From Robinsoniella peoriensis (lineage in GTDB: Bacteria > Bacillota > Clostridia > Lachnospirales > Lachnospiraceae): a DNA stretch of 30,639 nt. Below the pieces are notes generated by a model. The model had not been told where the DNA came from, ran no database searches, and saw nothing but the letters and a program-made list of their open reading frames with translations. The stretch lies in NCBI RefSeq assembly GCF_042680125.1, contig NZ_JBHTNY010000063.1. The stretch is one strand, 5' to 3'. Positions 15,923 through 22,796 of the stretch are shown here, one piece after another. The first letter of the stretch is position 1, and each line of letters opens with the position of its first letter. The translations under genes were made by a program, and so were the position numbers.

Positions 15923-16759
15923 ATGTTAAATATAGGAAGTCATATTTCTTCTTCAAAGGGATATTATGCGATGGGGAAGCAGGCAGTGAAGCTGGGAGCC
16001 AACACCTTTGCATTTTTTACGCGTAATCCAAGAGGAGGAAAAGCGAAAGAAATAGATGAAGCAGATGTTGCTAAATATCTGGAACTTGCTCAAGAACAGG
16101 ATTTTGCAAAAATAGTCGCACATGCACCCTATACTTTAAACGGCTGTTCTGCAGATGAGGGACTTCGCAAATTTGCCAAAGATACAATGGCAGACGATCT
16201 GCGCCGTATGGAGTATACGCCCGGAAATTACTATAATTTCCATCCGGGAAGCCATGTAAAGCAGGGAGTGGAGATTGGAATAGATTATATTGCACAGATG
16301 CTAAATGAAATCTTAAAACCGGAACAAAATACAATTGTTTTGCTGGAGACGATGGCTGGCAAAGGAAGTGAAGTTGGACGCACTTTTGAAGAATTAAAAG
16401 AAATTATTGATAAAGTGGAATTATCGGATAAACTGGGGGTATGCCTGGATACCTGCCATGTCTGGGATGCAGGATATGATATTGTAAATGACCTGGATGG
16501 GGTGATCACACACTTTGACAGCGTAATCGGACTGGACCGTCTTCGTGCCATACATCTGAATGACAGCCAGAATCCATTTGAGAGCCACAAAGACAGACAT
16601 GCCAAAATAGGCGAAGGAAGTATTGGTATCGAGGCATTCGGCCGGATTATCAATCATCCGGCGCTCTGTGGTCTGCCCTTTGTACTGGAAACTCCTAATG
16701 ATGATGAAGGATGGGCAAAGGAAATTGCCATGCTCCGGGAAATGTTTATACAAAATTAA
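15923..16759 (+). CDS. nfo: Deoxyribonuclease IV (endonuclease IV, AP endonuclease)
   Basis: A 278-residue zinc-dependent AP endonuclease that cuts the DNA backbone 5' of abasic sites in base excision repair. The TIM-barrel metal-ligand pattern is visible along the chain: IGSHIS, VAHAPYTLN, FHPGSH, VLLETMAGKG, CLDTCHVWDAGYD, IHLNDSQN, the RHAKIGEG segment and VLETPN. Length is typical of bacterial Nfo. The gene begins 15 nt after recJ with AAGGAGG about 9 nt before ATG, so the two repair nucleases are very probably co-transcribed. Confidence 0.95.
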   Translation: MLNIGSHISSSKGYYAMGKQAVKLGANTFAFFTRNPRGGKAKEIDEADVAKYLELAQEQDFAKIVAHAPYTLNGCSADEGLRKFAKDTMADDLRRMEYTPGNYYNFHPGSHVKQGVEIGIDYIAQMLNEILKPEQNTIVLLETMAGKGSEVGRTFEELKEIIDKVELSDKLGVCLDTCHVWDAGYDIVNDLDGVITHFDSVIGLDRLRAIHLNDSQNPFESHKDRHAKIGEGSIGIEAFGRIINHPALCGLPFVLETPNDDEGWAKEIAMLREMFIQN

Positions 16760-16760
16760 T

Positions 16761-16802
16761 TTGTATTTCAAAGCAGTATAACGTATAATTGTTGATTATA
16801 CG
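16761..16802 (+). promoter_or_regulatory. Promoter with overlapping inverted repeat
   Basis: TTGTAT (16761-16766) and TATAAT (16784-16789) are 17 nt apart. CGTATAAT (16782-16789) and ATTATACG (16795-16802) form a perfect 8-bp inverted repeat covering the -10 box and likely start point, a typical repressor site. It drives the membrane-protein gene at 16838. Confidence 0.6.
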
Positions 16803-16837
16803 ATAATATTTATCACATAGTTGGAGAGGAGATTTAT

Positions 16838-18430
16838 ATGAAAAAGTTTGGTTGGAAAGTCCTGGCGGTCATTGCAGCTCTTTTGATCGCGGGAATCTAT
16901 TACTACGTAACTTTGCCTGCTATTAATATTCATGCATCCGGATTCTGGACATTTTTAATGGCAGCTGTGGTCATCGTAGTTATTATTTACGGCTTACCGA
17001 GAATTAGGACGGTAGAGGATGCCAAAGACAGCAAAGGTCTGAAATTTGGTATCGGCATACTGGCATTGGTAGTTATCGTTTATATAGGAGGAAGTATTCT
17101 TTCTTCCCCGATTATTAATGCAAATAAGTACCAGAAGCTGATCACTGTGCAGACAAGAGATTTTAATGAGGATATCAAAGAGGCGGATTATTCTAAAATA
17201 CCTCTTTTAGACAGAGATTCTGCAACACTTTTAGGAAATCGTAAAATGGGCAGTATGGTAGACATGGTTTCCCAGTTTGAAGTCAGTGATCTGTACACAC
17301 AGATTAATTATCAGGATACTCCGGTTAGAGTAACACCCCTTGTATATGCCAATCTGATTAAGTGGTTTACCAACCAGTCAGAAGGGATACCGGCATATAT
17401 CAAAATTGATATGGCAACTCAGGACACAGAACTTGTAAAACTGGATAAGCCGATCAAATATTCACAATCAGAGCATTTAAATCGGAACATTGACAGACAT
17501 CTCAGGTTCCGCTATCCGACTTATATTTTCGATACACTTAGTTTTGAAATCGATGATAATGGTACCCCATACTGGGTATGCCCGGTAAAAAAATACAATA
17601 TCGGGTTATTTGGCGGTGTCACTATCGGAAGAGTGGTACTTTGCAATGCCATAACAGGAGAAACACAGGATTTTGCAGTAGAAGATTGTCCGCAGTGGGT
17701 TGATCATGTGTATTCTGCTGATCTTTTGGTTCAGCTCTATGATTACTATGGAACCTTAAAGAATGGTTATTTTAACAGCGTTCTGGGACAGAAAGGCTGT
17801 CTGCGCACCACAACAGGATACAACTATCTGGCATTAGAAGATGATGTATGGGTTTATACCGGTATTACTTCTGTCAGTGGTGATCAGTCCAATGTAGGAT
17901 TCGTGCTGATGAACCAGCGAACGATGGAAACCAGATTTTACGAGATCAACGGAGCCGAGGAATACTCAGCCATGGGTTCTGCAGAGGGCCAGGTACAGCA
18001 TCTTGGGTACAAATCAACCTTCCCGCTCCTTTTGAATATAGCGGGAGAGCCGACCTATTTTATGGCATTGAAGGACAGTGCAGGACTTGTCAAAATGTAC
18101 GCTATGGTTAATATTCAAAAATACCAGAACGTTGCTATCGGAGATACAGCGGCTGAGTGTGAAAAATCATATCGAAGCCTTCTAAAGCAGAATGGAATAG
18201 CCGTGGAGGAAACAAGATCAGTAAATGAAGCCAAAGGCAAGATTCAGAAAATAGCCCAGGGCGTTGTGGATGGAAATTCCCATTACTATATTATGTTAGA
18301 GGGGAATAAGGAGATCTTTGATGTCTCAGTTGTAGATTACCTGGATATTATTAAATATAATGAGGGTGATCAGATTACACTGGAATATACGCCGGGAGAT
18401 AAGGCGAATACGGTATTGAGTATTAAATAA
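16838..18430 (+). CDS. Membrane-anchored protein of unknown function
   Basis: A 530-residue protein I do not recognise. Three hydrophobic segments lie at the N-terminus (about residues 6-23, 36-54 and 70-88). A large mostly polar domain of about 440 residues follows, probably on one side of the membrane. It contains a DRHLRFRYPTYIF segment, a WVCPVKKYNIGLFGG strand region, and several Gly/Thr-rich beta-like repeats (GVTIGRVVLCNAITGETQDF). No catalytic motif is obvious. AGAGGAGA precedes the ATG by about 8 nt, and it has its own promoter and a strong terminator, so it is a single-gene unit. A role in envelope function is possible from topology alone. Confidence 0.85.
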   Translation: MKKFGWKVLAVIAALLIAGIYYYVTLPAINIHASGFWTFLMAAVVIVVIIYGLPRIRTVEDAKDSKGLKFGIGILALVVIVYIGGSILSSPIINANKYQKLITVQTRDFNEDIKEADYSKIPLLDRDSATLLGNRKMGSMVDMVSQFEVSDLYTQINYQDTPVRVTPLVYANLIKWFTNQSEGIPAYIKIDMATQDTELVKLDKPIKYSQSEHLNRNIDRHLRFRYPTYIFDTLSFEIDDNGTPYWVCPVKKYNIGLFGGVTIGRVVLCNAITGETQDFAVEDCPQWVDHVYSADLLVQLYDYYGTLKNGYFNSVLGQKGCLRTTTGYNYLALEDDVWVYTGITSVSGDQSNVGFVLMNQRTMETRFYEINGAEEYSAMGSAEGQVQHLGYKSTFPLLLNIAGEPTYFMALKDSAGLVKMYAMVNIQKYQNVAIGDTAAECEKSYRSLLKQNGIAVEETRSVNEAKGKIQKIAQGVVDGNSHYYIMLEGNKEIFDVSVVDYLDIIKYNEGDQITLEYTPGDKANTVLSIK

Positions 18431-18435
18431 TAAGA

Positions 18436-18480
18436 AAAAATCGGTATTAGATTTATTGATAATCTAGTACCGATTTTTAT
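18436..18480. terminator. Strong terminator after the membrane-protein gene
   Basis: An 18-base stem (18436-18453 with 18461-18478; AAAAATCGGTA... / ...TACCGATTTTT) with a 7-nt loop and flanking A and T runs. It should work in both directions. Confidence 0.9.
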
Positions 18481-18564
18481 TTTTTCAAAATTCCATATTA
18501 AAAGTGAATTTTATCGTTAAATAAATCAAATAGCTGAAAGAGCTTTATTAAAATAAAAAAGTAA

Positions 18565-18593
18565 TTCATTACAAAAACCTGCATTTCATTACA
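18565..18593 (+). promoter_or_regulatory. Direct repeat TTCATTACA, 20 bp apart
   Basis: Two copies of TTCATTACA (18565-18573 and 18585-18593) are spaced 20 bp start to start, about two helical turns, in the AT-rich region upstream of the -10 box at 18622. This is the layout of an activator that binds as a dimer. No bound protein can be named. Confidence 0.4.
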
Positions 18594-18618
18594 TCTTACT
18601 TCATAAACTTTATTTTAA

Positions 18619-18656
18619 TGTTATAATCAAGAACTATCAATTGATTGGTTAACCAA
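18619..18656 (+). promoter_or_regulatory. Promoter and palindrome upstream of the zinc-ribbon gene
   Basis: An extended -10 (TG-T-TATAAT, TATAAT at 18622-18627) is followed 17 nt later by the perfect 12-bp palindrome TTGGTTAACCAA (18645-18656). A partly overlapping AACCA-AC-TGGTT repeat runs to 18662. Position fits an operator or a small hairpin in the leader of the gene at 18704. Confidence 0.5.
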
Positions 18657-18703
18657 CTGGTTGACTATGGCATTAGAAAATTGTGCAGAGGGGAAGAGGT
18701 TAG

Positions 18704-18934
18704 ATGATCAATCCATGGAAATTAAAAAAGCAACTGATTAATACAGATATATGCAGAAATTGTTTCAATAAAAAATATGGACTTAATTTGCAAAAAGAAG
18801 ACATTCTTTATAGCTATTATGCTGCGAAATGTAGTGAATGCAATGCTCTTAAACATACAGTAAAAGGTTTTAGAGTTAAAGGGATGATAAAGATATTGTG
18901 TTGTAAAAGAGGTTTCATTAAGAAATCATATTAG
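18704..18934 (+). CDS. Small CxxC-CxxC zinc-ribbon-like protein
   Basis: A 76-residue basic protein with two Cys pairs, CRNC at 17-20 and CSEC at 43-46, spaced as in a zinc ribbon, plus Cys66-Cys67. The core (WKLKKQL, then FNKKYGLNLQKEDILYSYY) looks conserved and structured, while the last about 15 residues are rich in Lys. I do not know its function; nucleic-acid binding or a small regulatory role would fit a zinc ribbon. GGGGAAGAGG lies about 5-12 nt before the ATG. It stands alone in the AT-rich pocket next to the CRISPR array, and codon use is more AT-rich than in the flanking housekeeping genes. Confidence 0.7.
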   Translation: MINPWKLKKQLINTDICRNCFNKKYGLNLQKEDILYSYYAAKCSECNALKHTVKGFRVKGMIKILCCKRGFIKKSY

Positions 18935-19204
18935 AGATAAGGATTATTTGACGGTACAGGTATTAATCAATGGTTTATAAAAGGTCTACTTTTAATTATA
19001 AAATTATTGGTACAGAAAAAGTTATTTGTAAATTTACCAGGCGTAAAATTGGAAAAAGAGCTGGATTGCTTGAAAATCGTGGGAAAATTGGTATTACGTG
19101 ATAAAATTAGAAAAAAATAAAATGGCTGGTAAATAATGTAAAAAAGCTTGATTTTATGGGGGTTTTGAGGTATAGTGGAAAGAAAGAATGGTGGAAAAAC
19201 GTTG
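18935..19204 (+). promoter_or_regulatory. CRISPR leader region with promoter
   Basis: This 270-nt AT-rich stretch has no convincing gene. Just before the array it carries TTGATT (19148-19153), 17 nt, and TATAGT (19171-19176), a good promoter pointing into the first repeat, 28 nt downstream. Leader position is supported by the degenerate repeat being at the opposite (3') end of the array. Confidence 0.7.
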
Positions 19205-19692
19205 GATTAATAGTAATATGGGATATATTGAAACAAACAGCAGTAGCAGGGATGGGGCAGTTAAAGGCGATTAATAGTAATATGGGATATATTGAAACAA
19301 ATACAGGATGACGAAGTTGAGCGTTTAAAGGAAAGATTAATAGTAATATGGGATATATTGAAACGAATCCCCCGCTTGACAAGGATTTTCTGCCTGTGAA
19401 GATTAATAGTAATATGGGATATATTGAAACTGGGGAGGATATTGGTGCTGGGATGAAGAAAAAGAGATTAATAGTAATATGGGATATATTGAAACTTTTT
19501 ACGCCTCCAAAGCTTTTCTACTATTATGGCAGATTAATAGTAATATGGGATATATTGAAACTAAATACTGAGGATTACACTATACGTTACCAATGTGATT
19601 AATAGTAATATGGGATATATTGAAACTGCAGCTTTTTCCAGGAAGGACTGCTTCGTCTTCTTGATTAATAGTAATATGGGATATATTCTAAC
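19205..19692 (+). CRISPR. Orphan CRISPR array, 8 repeats and 7 spacers
   Basis: The 30-nt repeat GATTAATAGTAATATGGGAT+ATATTGAAAC occurs at 19205, 19269, 19335, 19401, 19466, 19532, 19597 and 19663. The first seven copies are identical. The eighth ends in ATATTCTAAC instead, marking the old, leader-distal end. Spacers are 34, 36, 36, 35, 36, 35 and 36 nt, all different. The ATTGAAAC repeat end and these lengths fit type I-B or type III systems. No cas gene occurs in the window, so the array must use proteins encoded elsewhere or be inactive. Open frames crossing the array on both strands are repeat artefacts. Confidence 0.98.
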
Positions 19693-19733
19693 CAATCACT
19701 CCTTAACCGATCAAGCATCTATACCTATAAAAT

Positions 19734-19779
19734 TATCAGTAATTTTACAATTCTATCAGTAATTTGTGCATAATATACT
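19734..19779 (+). promoter_or_regulatory. Direct repeat and promoter with no gene downstream
   Basis: TATCAGTAATTT occurs twice (19734-19745 and 19754-19765), 20 bp apart, followed 8 nt later by a -10 box TATACT (19774-19779). A ribosome-binding-like AAAGGA follows at 19795, but no start codon or open frame comes after it. It may drive a short RNA or be the remnant of a lost gene. Confidence 0.4.
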
Positions 19780-19823
19780 CGAACACAGATATAGAAAGGA
19801 ATAATTAACCAGAGACGATAGCA

Positions 19824-19855
19824 ATCAAAAAATTAATCCTAATTGTTTTTGGTTA
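19824..19855 (+). terminator. Possible AT-rich terminator before the T-box promoter
   Basis: CAAAAAATTA and TAATTGTTTTTG can pair around an ATCC loop, ending in a T run. The stem is AT-only and weak. It would end any transcript from the promoter at 19774. Confidence 0.35.
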
Positions 19856-19859
19856 CTCC

Positions 19860-19888
19860 TTGACAAATGACCAAGAAATGGTTAGAAT
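19860..19888 (+). promoter_or_regulatory. leuS promoter
   Basis: TTGACA (19860-19865) and TAGAAT (19883-19888) with 17-nt spacing lie about 30 nt upstream of the T-box stem I. Confidence 0.85.
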
Positions 19889-19917
19889 AACAGTTAGTCG
19901 ATATGACAAAAACTGTG

Positions 19918-20144
19918 ATGAGGAGTATTAAGAGTACTTGCGTTTCAGAGAGCTGCCGGATGGTGCGAGGCAGTAACGATAAAACTCCCAACTCGCCTCG
20001 GAGTTCCTTGATTGAATTTAGTAGATTAAGGCGGGAATTCCCGTTATAGAATTAATGAGTGCATCCTTTTTGGATGAATTAGAGTGGTACCACGGAAAGT
20101 AAAGCCCTTTCGTCTCTATAAGAAGACGAGAGGGCTATTTTTAT
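19918..20144 (+). promoter_or_regulatory. Leucine T-box leader of leuS
   Basis: A T-box riboswitch sensing uncharged leucyl-tRNA. Stem I holds the conserved AGAGAG and the distal loop GGATGGTGCGAGG, then CTC-GCC-TCGGAG, where CTC (19992-19994) is the Leu specifier codon at the expected place. The antiterminator contains the T-box sequence AGAGTGGTACCACGG (20081-20095). The competing terminator is a 13-bp stem (20103-20115 with 20124-20136) followed by ATTTTTATTT. When leucyl-tRNA is uncharged, the antiterminator forms and leuS is transcribed. Confidence 0.95.
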
Positions 20145-20160
20145 TTAGGAGGAATGAACA

Positions 20161-22572
20161 ATGGCAGTACCTTATAATCATAAGGCGGTTGAACAAAAAT
20201 GGCGTAAGAACTGGGAGGCTGACCCGGTAAATGTAAATGATGGTAAGAAACCAAAATATTATTGTCTGGATATGTTCCCATATCCGTCAGGAAATGGACT
20301 TCATGTAGGACACTGGAGAGGATATGTAATCTCTGATGTCTGGAGCAGATATAAGATGCTTCAGGGATATTACCTGATTCATCCAATGGGCTGGGATGCG
20401 TTCGGACTACCAGCTGAAAACTATGCAATTAAGATGGGAGTGCATCCTGCTAAATCTACAGCAGAGAATGTGTCTAATATCAAACGTCAGATTAATGAAA
20501 TTGCAGCAATTTACGATTGGGATATGGAAGTGAATACAACTGATCCGAATTTCTATAAATGGACTCAGTGGATATTCGTAAAAATGTTCAAGGCTGGATT
20601 AGCATATGAAAAGGAATTTCCTATTAACTGGTGCCCATCCTGTAAGACAGGACTTGCCAATGAAGAAGTTGTAAATGGGGCTTGTGAACGCTGTGGAACT
20701 CCTGTTACCAAGAAAAATTTAAGACAATGGATGCTGAAGATTACCGCATATGCTGACCGTCTGTTATCAGATCTGGATAAATTGGATTGGCCGGAAAAGG
20801 TAAAAAAGATGCAGTCTGACTGGATCGGAAAGAGTCATGGTGCTGAAGTTGACTTTAAAGTTGACGGGACAGATAATGCAATCACTGTTTATACAACGAG
20901 ACCGGACACCCTTTACGGTGCAACATTCATGGTACTTGCTCCGGAGCATGCCATGGCTAAAGAATTGGCAACGGATGAAACAAGAGCAGAAGTAGAAGAC
21001 TATATCTTCAAAGCGTCCATGAAATCTTCTGTTGACAGACTTCAGGATAAAGAAAAAACAGGTGTATTTACAGGAAGCTATGCAATAAATCCAATCAATG
21101 GTGCCAAGGTACCGATTTGGTTATCCGATTATGTACTTGCTGATTATGGTACAGGAGCGATTATGTGTGTACCGGCACATGATGACCGTGACTTTGAATT
21201 TGCAACAAAGTTTGGTATTCCGATTGTCCAGGTAATTGCTAAAGACGGTAAAGAAATTGAAAATATGACAGAAGCATATACAGAGCCAGGCATTATGATT
21301 AATTCCGGTGAATTCAATGGAATGAGCAGCCTGGATGCAAAACGTGATCTGCCGTCTCGTCTGGAGGACAGAGGAATCGGCAAGGTAACCACAAACTATA
21401 AACTGCGTGACTGGGTATTTTCCAGACAGCGTTACTGGGGAGAGCCGATTCCAATTGTTCACTGTGAACACTGTGGTGCAGTTCCGGTTCCGGAAGACCA
21501 GCTTCCGCTTACACTGCCTGAGGTTGAGAGCTATCAGCCGACAGGTACCGGAGAATCACCGCTTGCTGGAATTGATGAGTGGGTAAATACTACATGTCCG
21601 GTTTGTGGAGCGCCTGCAAAGAGAGAAACCAATACCATGCCTCAGTGGGCTGGTTCATCCTGGTATTTCTTACGTTATGTAGACAGCCATAATAATGAAG
21701 AACTGGTTTCCAAAGAAAAAGCAGATAAACTCCTGCCGGTTGATATGTATATCGGTGGTGTAGAACATGCAGTTCTTCATTTGCTGTATTCCAGATTTTA
21801 TACCAAGTTCCTGAACGATATTGGAGTTGTAGATTTTGACGAGCCATTTACAAAATTGTTCAATCAGGGAATGATTACTGGTAAAAATGGTATTAAGATG
21901 AGTAAATCAAAAGGAAATGTCGTTTCTCCGGATGATTTAGTTAATGATTATGGATGTGATTCCCTTAGAATGTACGAACTTTTCGTAGGACCGCCGGAAT
22001 TAGATGCAGAGTGGGATGACAGAGGAATCGATGGAGTATATCGGTTTATCAACCGTTTCTGGAATCTGGTAATGGATAATAAGGATAAAAACATGGCTGC
22101 ATCCAAAGAGATGGTCAAAATCCGTCATAGAATGGTTCATGATATTACACAGCGTCTGGAAAGCTTTAACTTAAATACCGTAATCTCCGGTTTTATGGAA
22201 TATAATAATAAGATGATCGACCTTGCTAAAAAAGAAGGCGGCATTGATCAGGAAACTTTAGAGACAGCAGTGATTCTGCTCTCTCCATTTGCACCTCATT
22301 TGAGTGAGGAACTTTGGGAAGAGTTAGGAAACAGCGGTTCTGTATTTAAGAATCAGTGGCCGGTGCATGATGAAGATGCGATGAAGGATGATGAGATTGA
22401 AGTTCCGGTACAGATTAATGGCAAAACAAAAGCTGTTATTAATGTTCCGGCAGAGATTTCTAAAGAAGATGCAATTGCGGCTGGTAAAGAAGCAGTTGCG
22501 GATAAACTGACGGGTACCATTGTAAAAGAAATTTATGTGCCTAAGAAAATTATTAATATTGTGCAGAAATAA
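20161..22572 (+). CDS. leuS: Leucine-tRNA ligase
   Basis: An 803-residue class I aminoacyl-tRNA synthetase charging tRNA-Leu. The HIGH-type motif appears as GNGLHVGHWRGY near residue 43. The zinc-like Cys pairs CPSC and CERC follow at about residues 158-178. The CP1 editing domain carries TTRPDTLYGATF and the ADYGTGAIMCVPAHDDRDFEFA segment with the editing Asp. A second Cys-rich pair (CEHCGAVP, CPVCGAP) follows, then KMSKSKGN near residue 580 and the anticodon-binding helical domain. AGGAGG lies 7 nt before ATG. It is controlled by the T-box directly upstream and is monocistronic, ending in a strong terminator. Confidence 0.98.
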   Translation: MAVPYNHKAVEQKWRKNWEADPVNVNDGKKPKYYCLDMFPYPSGNGLHVGHWRGYVISDVWSRYKMLQGYYLIHPMGWDAFGLPAENYAIKMGVHPAKSTAENVSNIKRQINEIAAIYDWDMEVNTTDPNFYKWTQWIFVKMFKAGLAYEKEFPINWCPSCKTGLANEEVVNGACERCGTPVTKKNLRQWMLKITAYADRLLSDLDKLDWPEKVKKMQSDWIGKSHGAEVDFKVDGTDNAITVYTTRPDTLYGATFMVLAPEHAMAKELATDETRAEVEDYIFKASMKSSVDRLQDKEKTGVFTGSYAINPINGAKVPIWLSDYVLADYGTGAIMCVPAHDDRDFEFATKFGIPIVQVIAKDGKEIENMTEAYTEPGIMINSGEFNGMSSLDAKRDLPSRLEDRGIGKVTTNYKLRDWVFSRQRYWGEPIPIVHCEHCGAVPVPEDQLPLTLPEVESYQPTGTGESPLAGIDEWVNTTCPVCGAPAKRETNTMPQWAGSSWYFLRYVDSHNNEELVSKEKADKLLPVDMYIGGVEHAVLHLLYSRFYTKFLNDIGVVDFDEPFTKLFNQGMITGKNGIKMSKSKGNVVSPDDLVNDYGCDSLRMYELFVGPPELDAEWDDRGIDGVYRFINRFWNLVMDNKDKNMAASKEMVKIRHRMVHDITQRLESFNLNTVISGFMEYNNKMIDLAKKEGGIDQETLETAVILLSPFAPHLSEELWEELGNSGSVFKNQWPVHDEDAMKDDEIEVPVQINGKTKAVINVPAEISKEDAIAAGKEAVADKLTGTIVKEIYVPKKIINIVQK

Positions 22573-22580
22573 GAAGAATG

Positions 22581-22616
22581 TGACAGTCATAGGAAATCTA
22601 TGGCTGTCATTTTTTG
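22581..22616 (+). terminator. leuS terminator
   Basis: A 12-bp stem (22581-22592 with 22598-22609, TGACAGTCATAG / CTATGGCTGTCA) and 5-nt loop followed by TTTTTT. Confidence 0.92.
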
Positions 22617-22651
22617 TAATTATTATACTTTATATTCTTGGCTTGTGATGG

Positions 22652-22698
22652 AAAATTGATATAAAAGTGTTGAAAAATTGATATACAGGATTTATAAT
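22652..22698 (+). promoter_or_regulatory. Promoter with direct repeat upstream of the wall-associated deacetylase
   Basis: TTGAAA (22670-22675) and TATAAT (22693-22698) are 17 nt apart. The 12-mer AAAATTGATATA occurs twice (22652-22663 and 22674-22685), 22 bp apart, overlapping the -35 region, a layout suggesting regulator binding. Confidence 0.6.
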
Positions 22699-22796
22699 GG
22701 GAATTATGTAATCAAAATGCCTAAACAGATTTTAGAGTAATTCTGGGCTAAGAAATAATTTTACAATAGACAAATTAGAAAAGAGGAGGTTTGTAC

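Noticed and set aside
18970..19101. A 43-codon frame starting Met-Val-Tyr-Lys-Arg upstream of the CRISPR array.
   Set aside because: No ribosome binding site, no family recognised, and it lies in the AT-rich leader-proximal DNA. It could be a gene remnant but cannot be supported.
19107..19602. Open frames through the CRISPR array on both strands (19107-19382 minus, 19348-19602 plus).
   Set aside because: They consist of repeat translations (periodic Ile-Tyr-Pro-Ile or Gly-Tyr-Ile-Glu-Thr units) with spacer-derived residues and no ribosome binding site.
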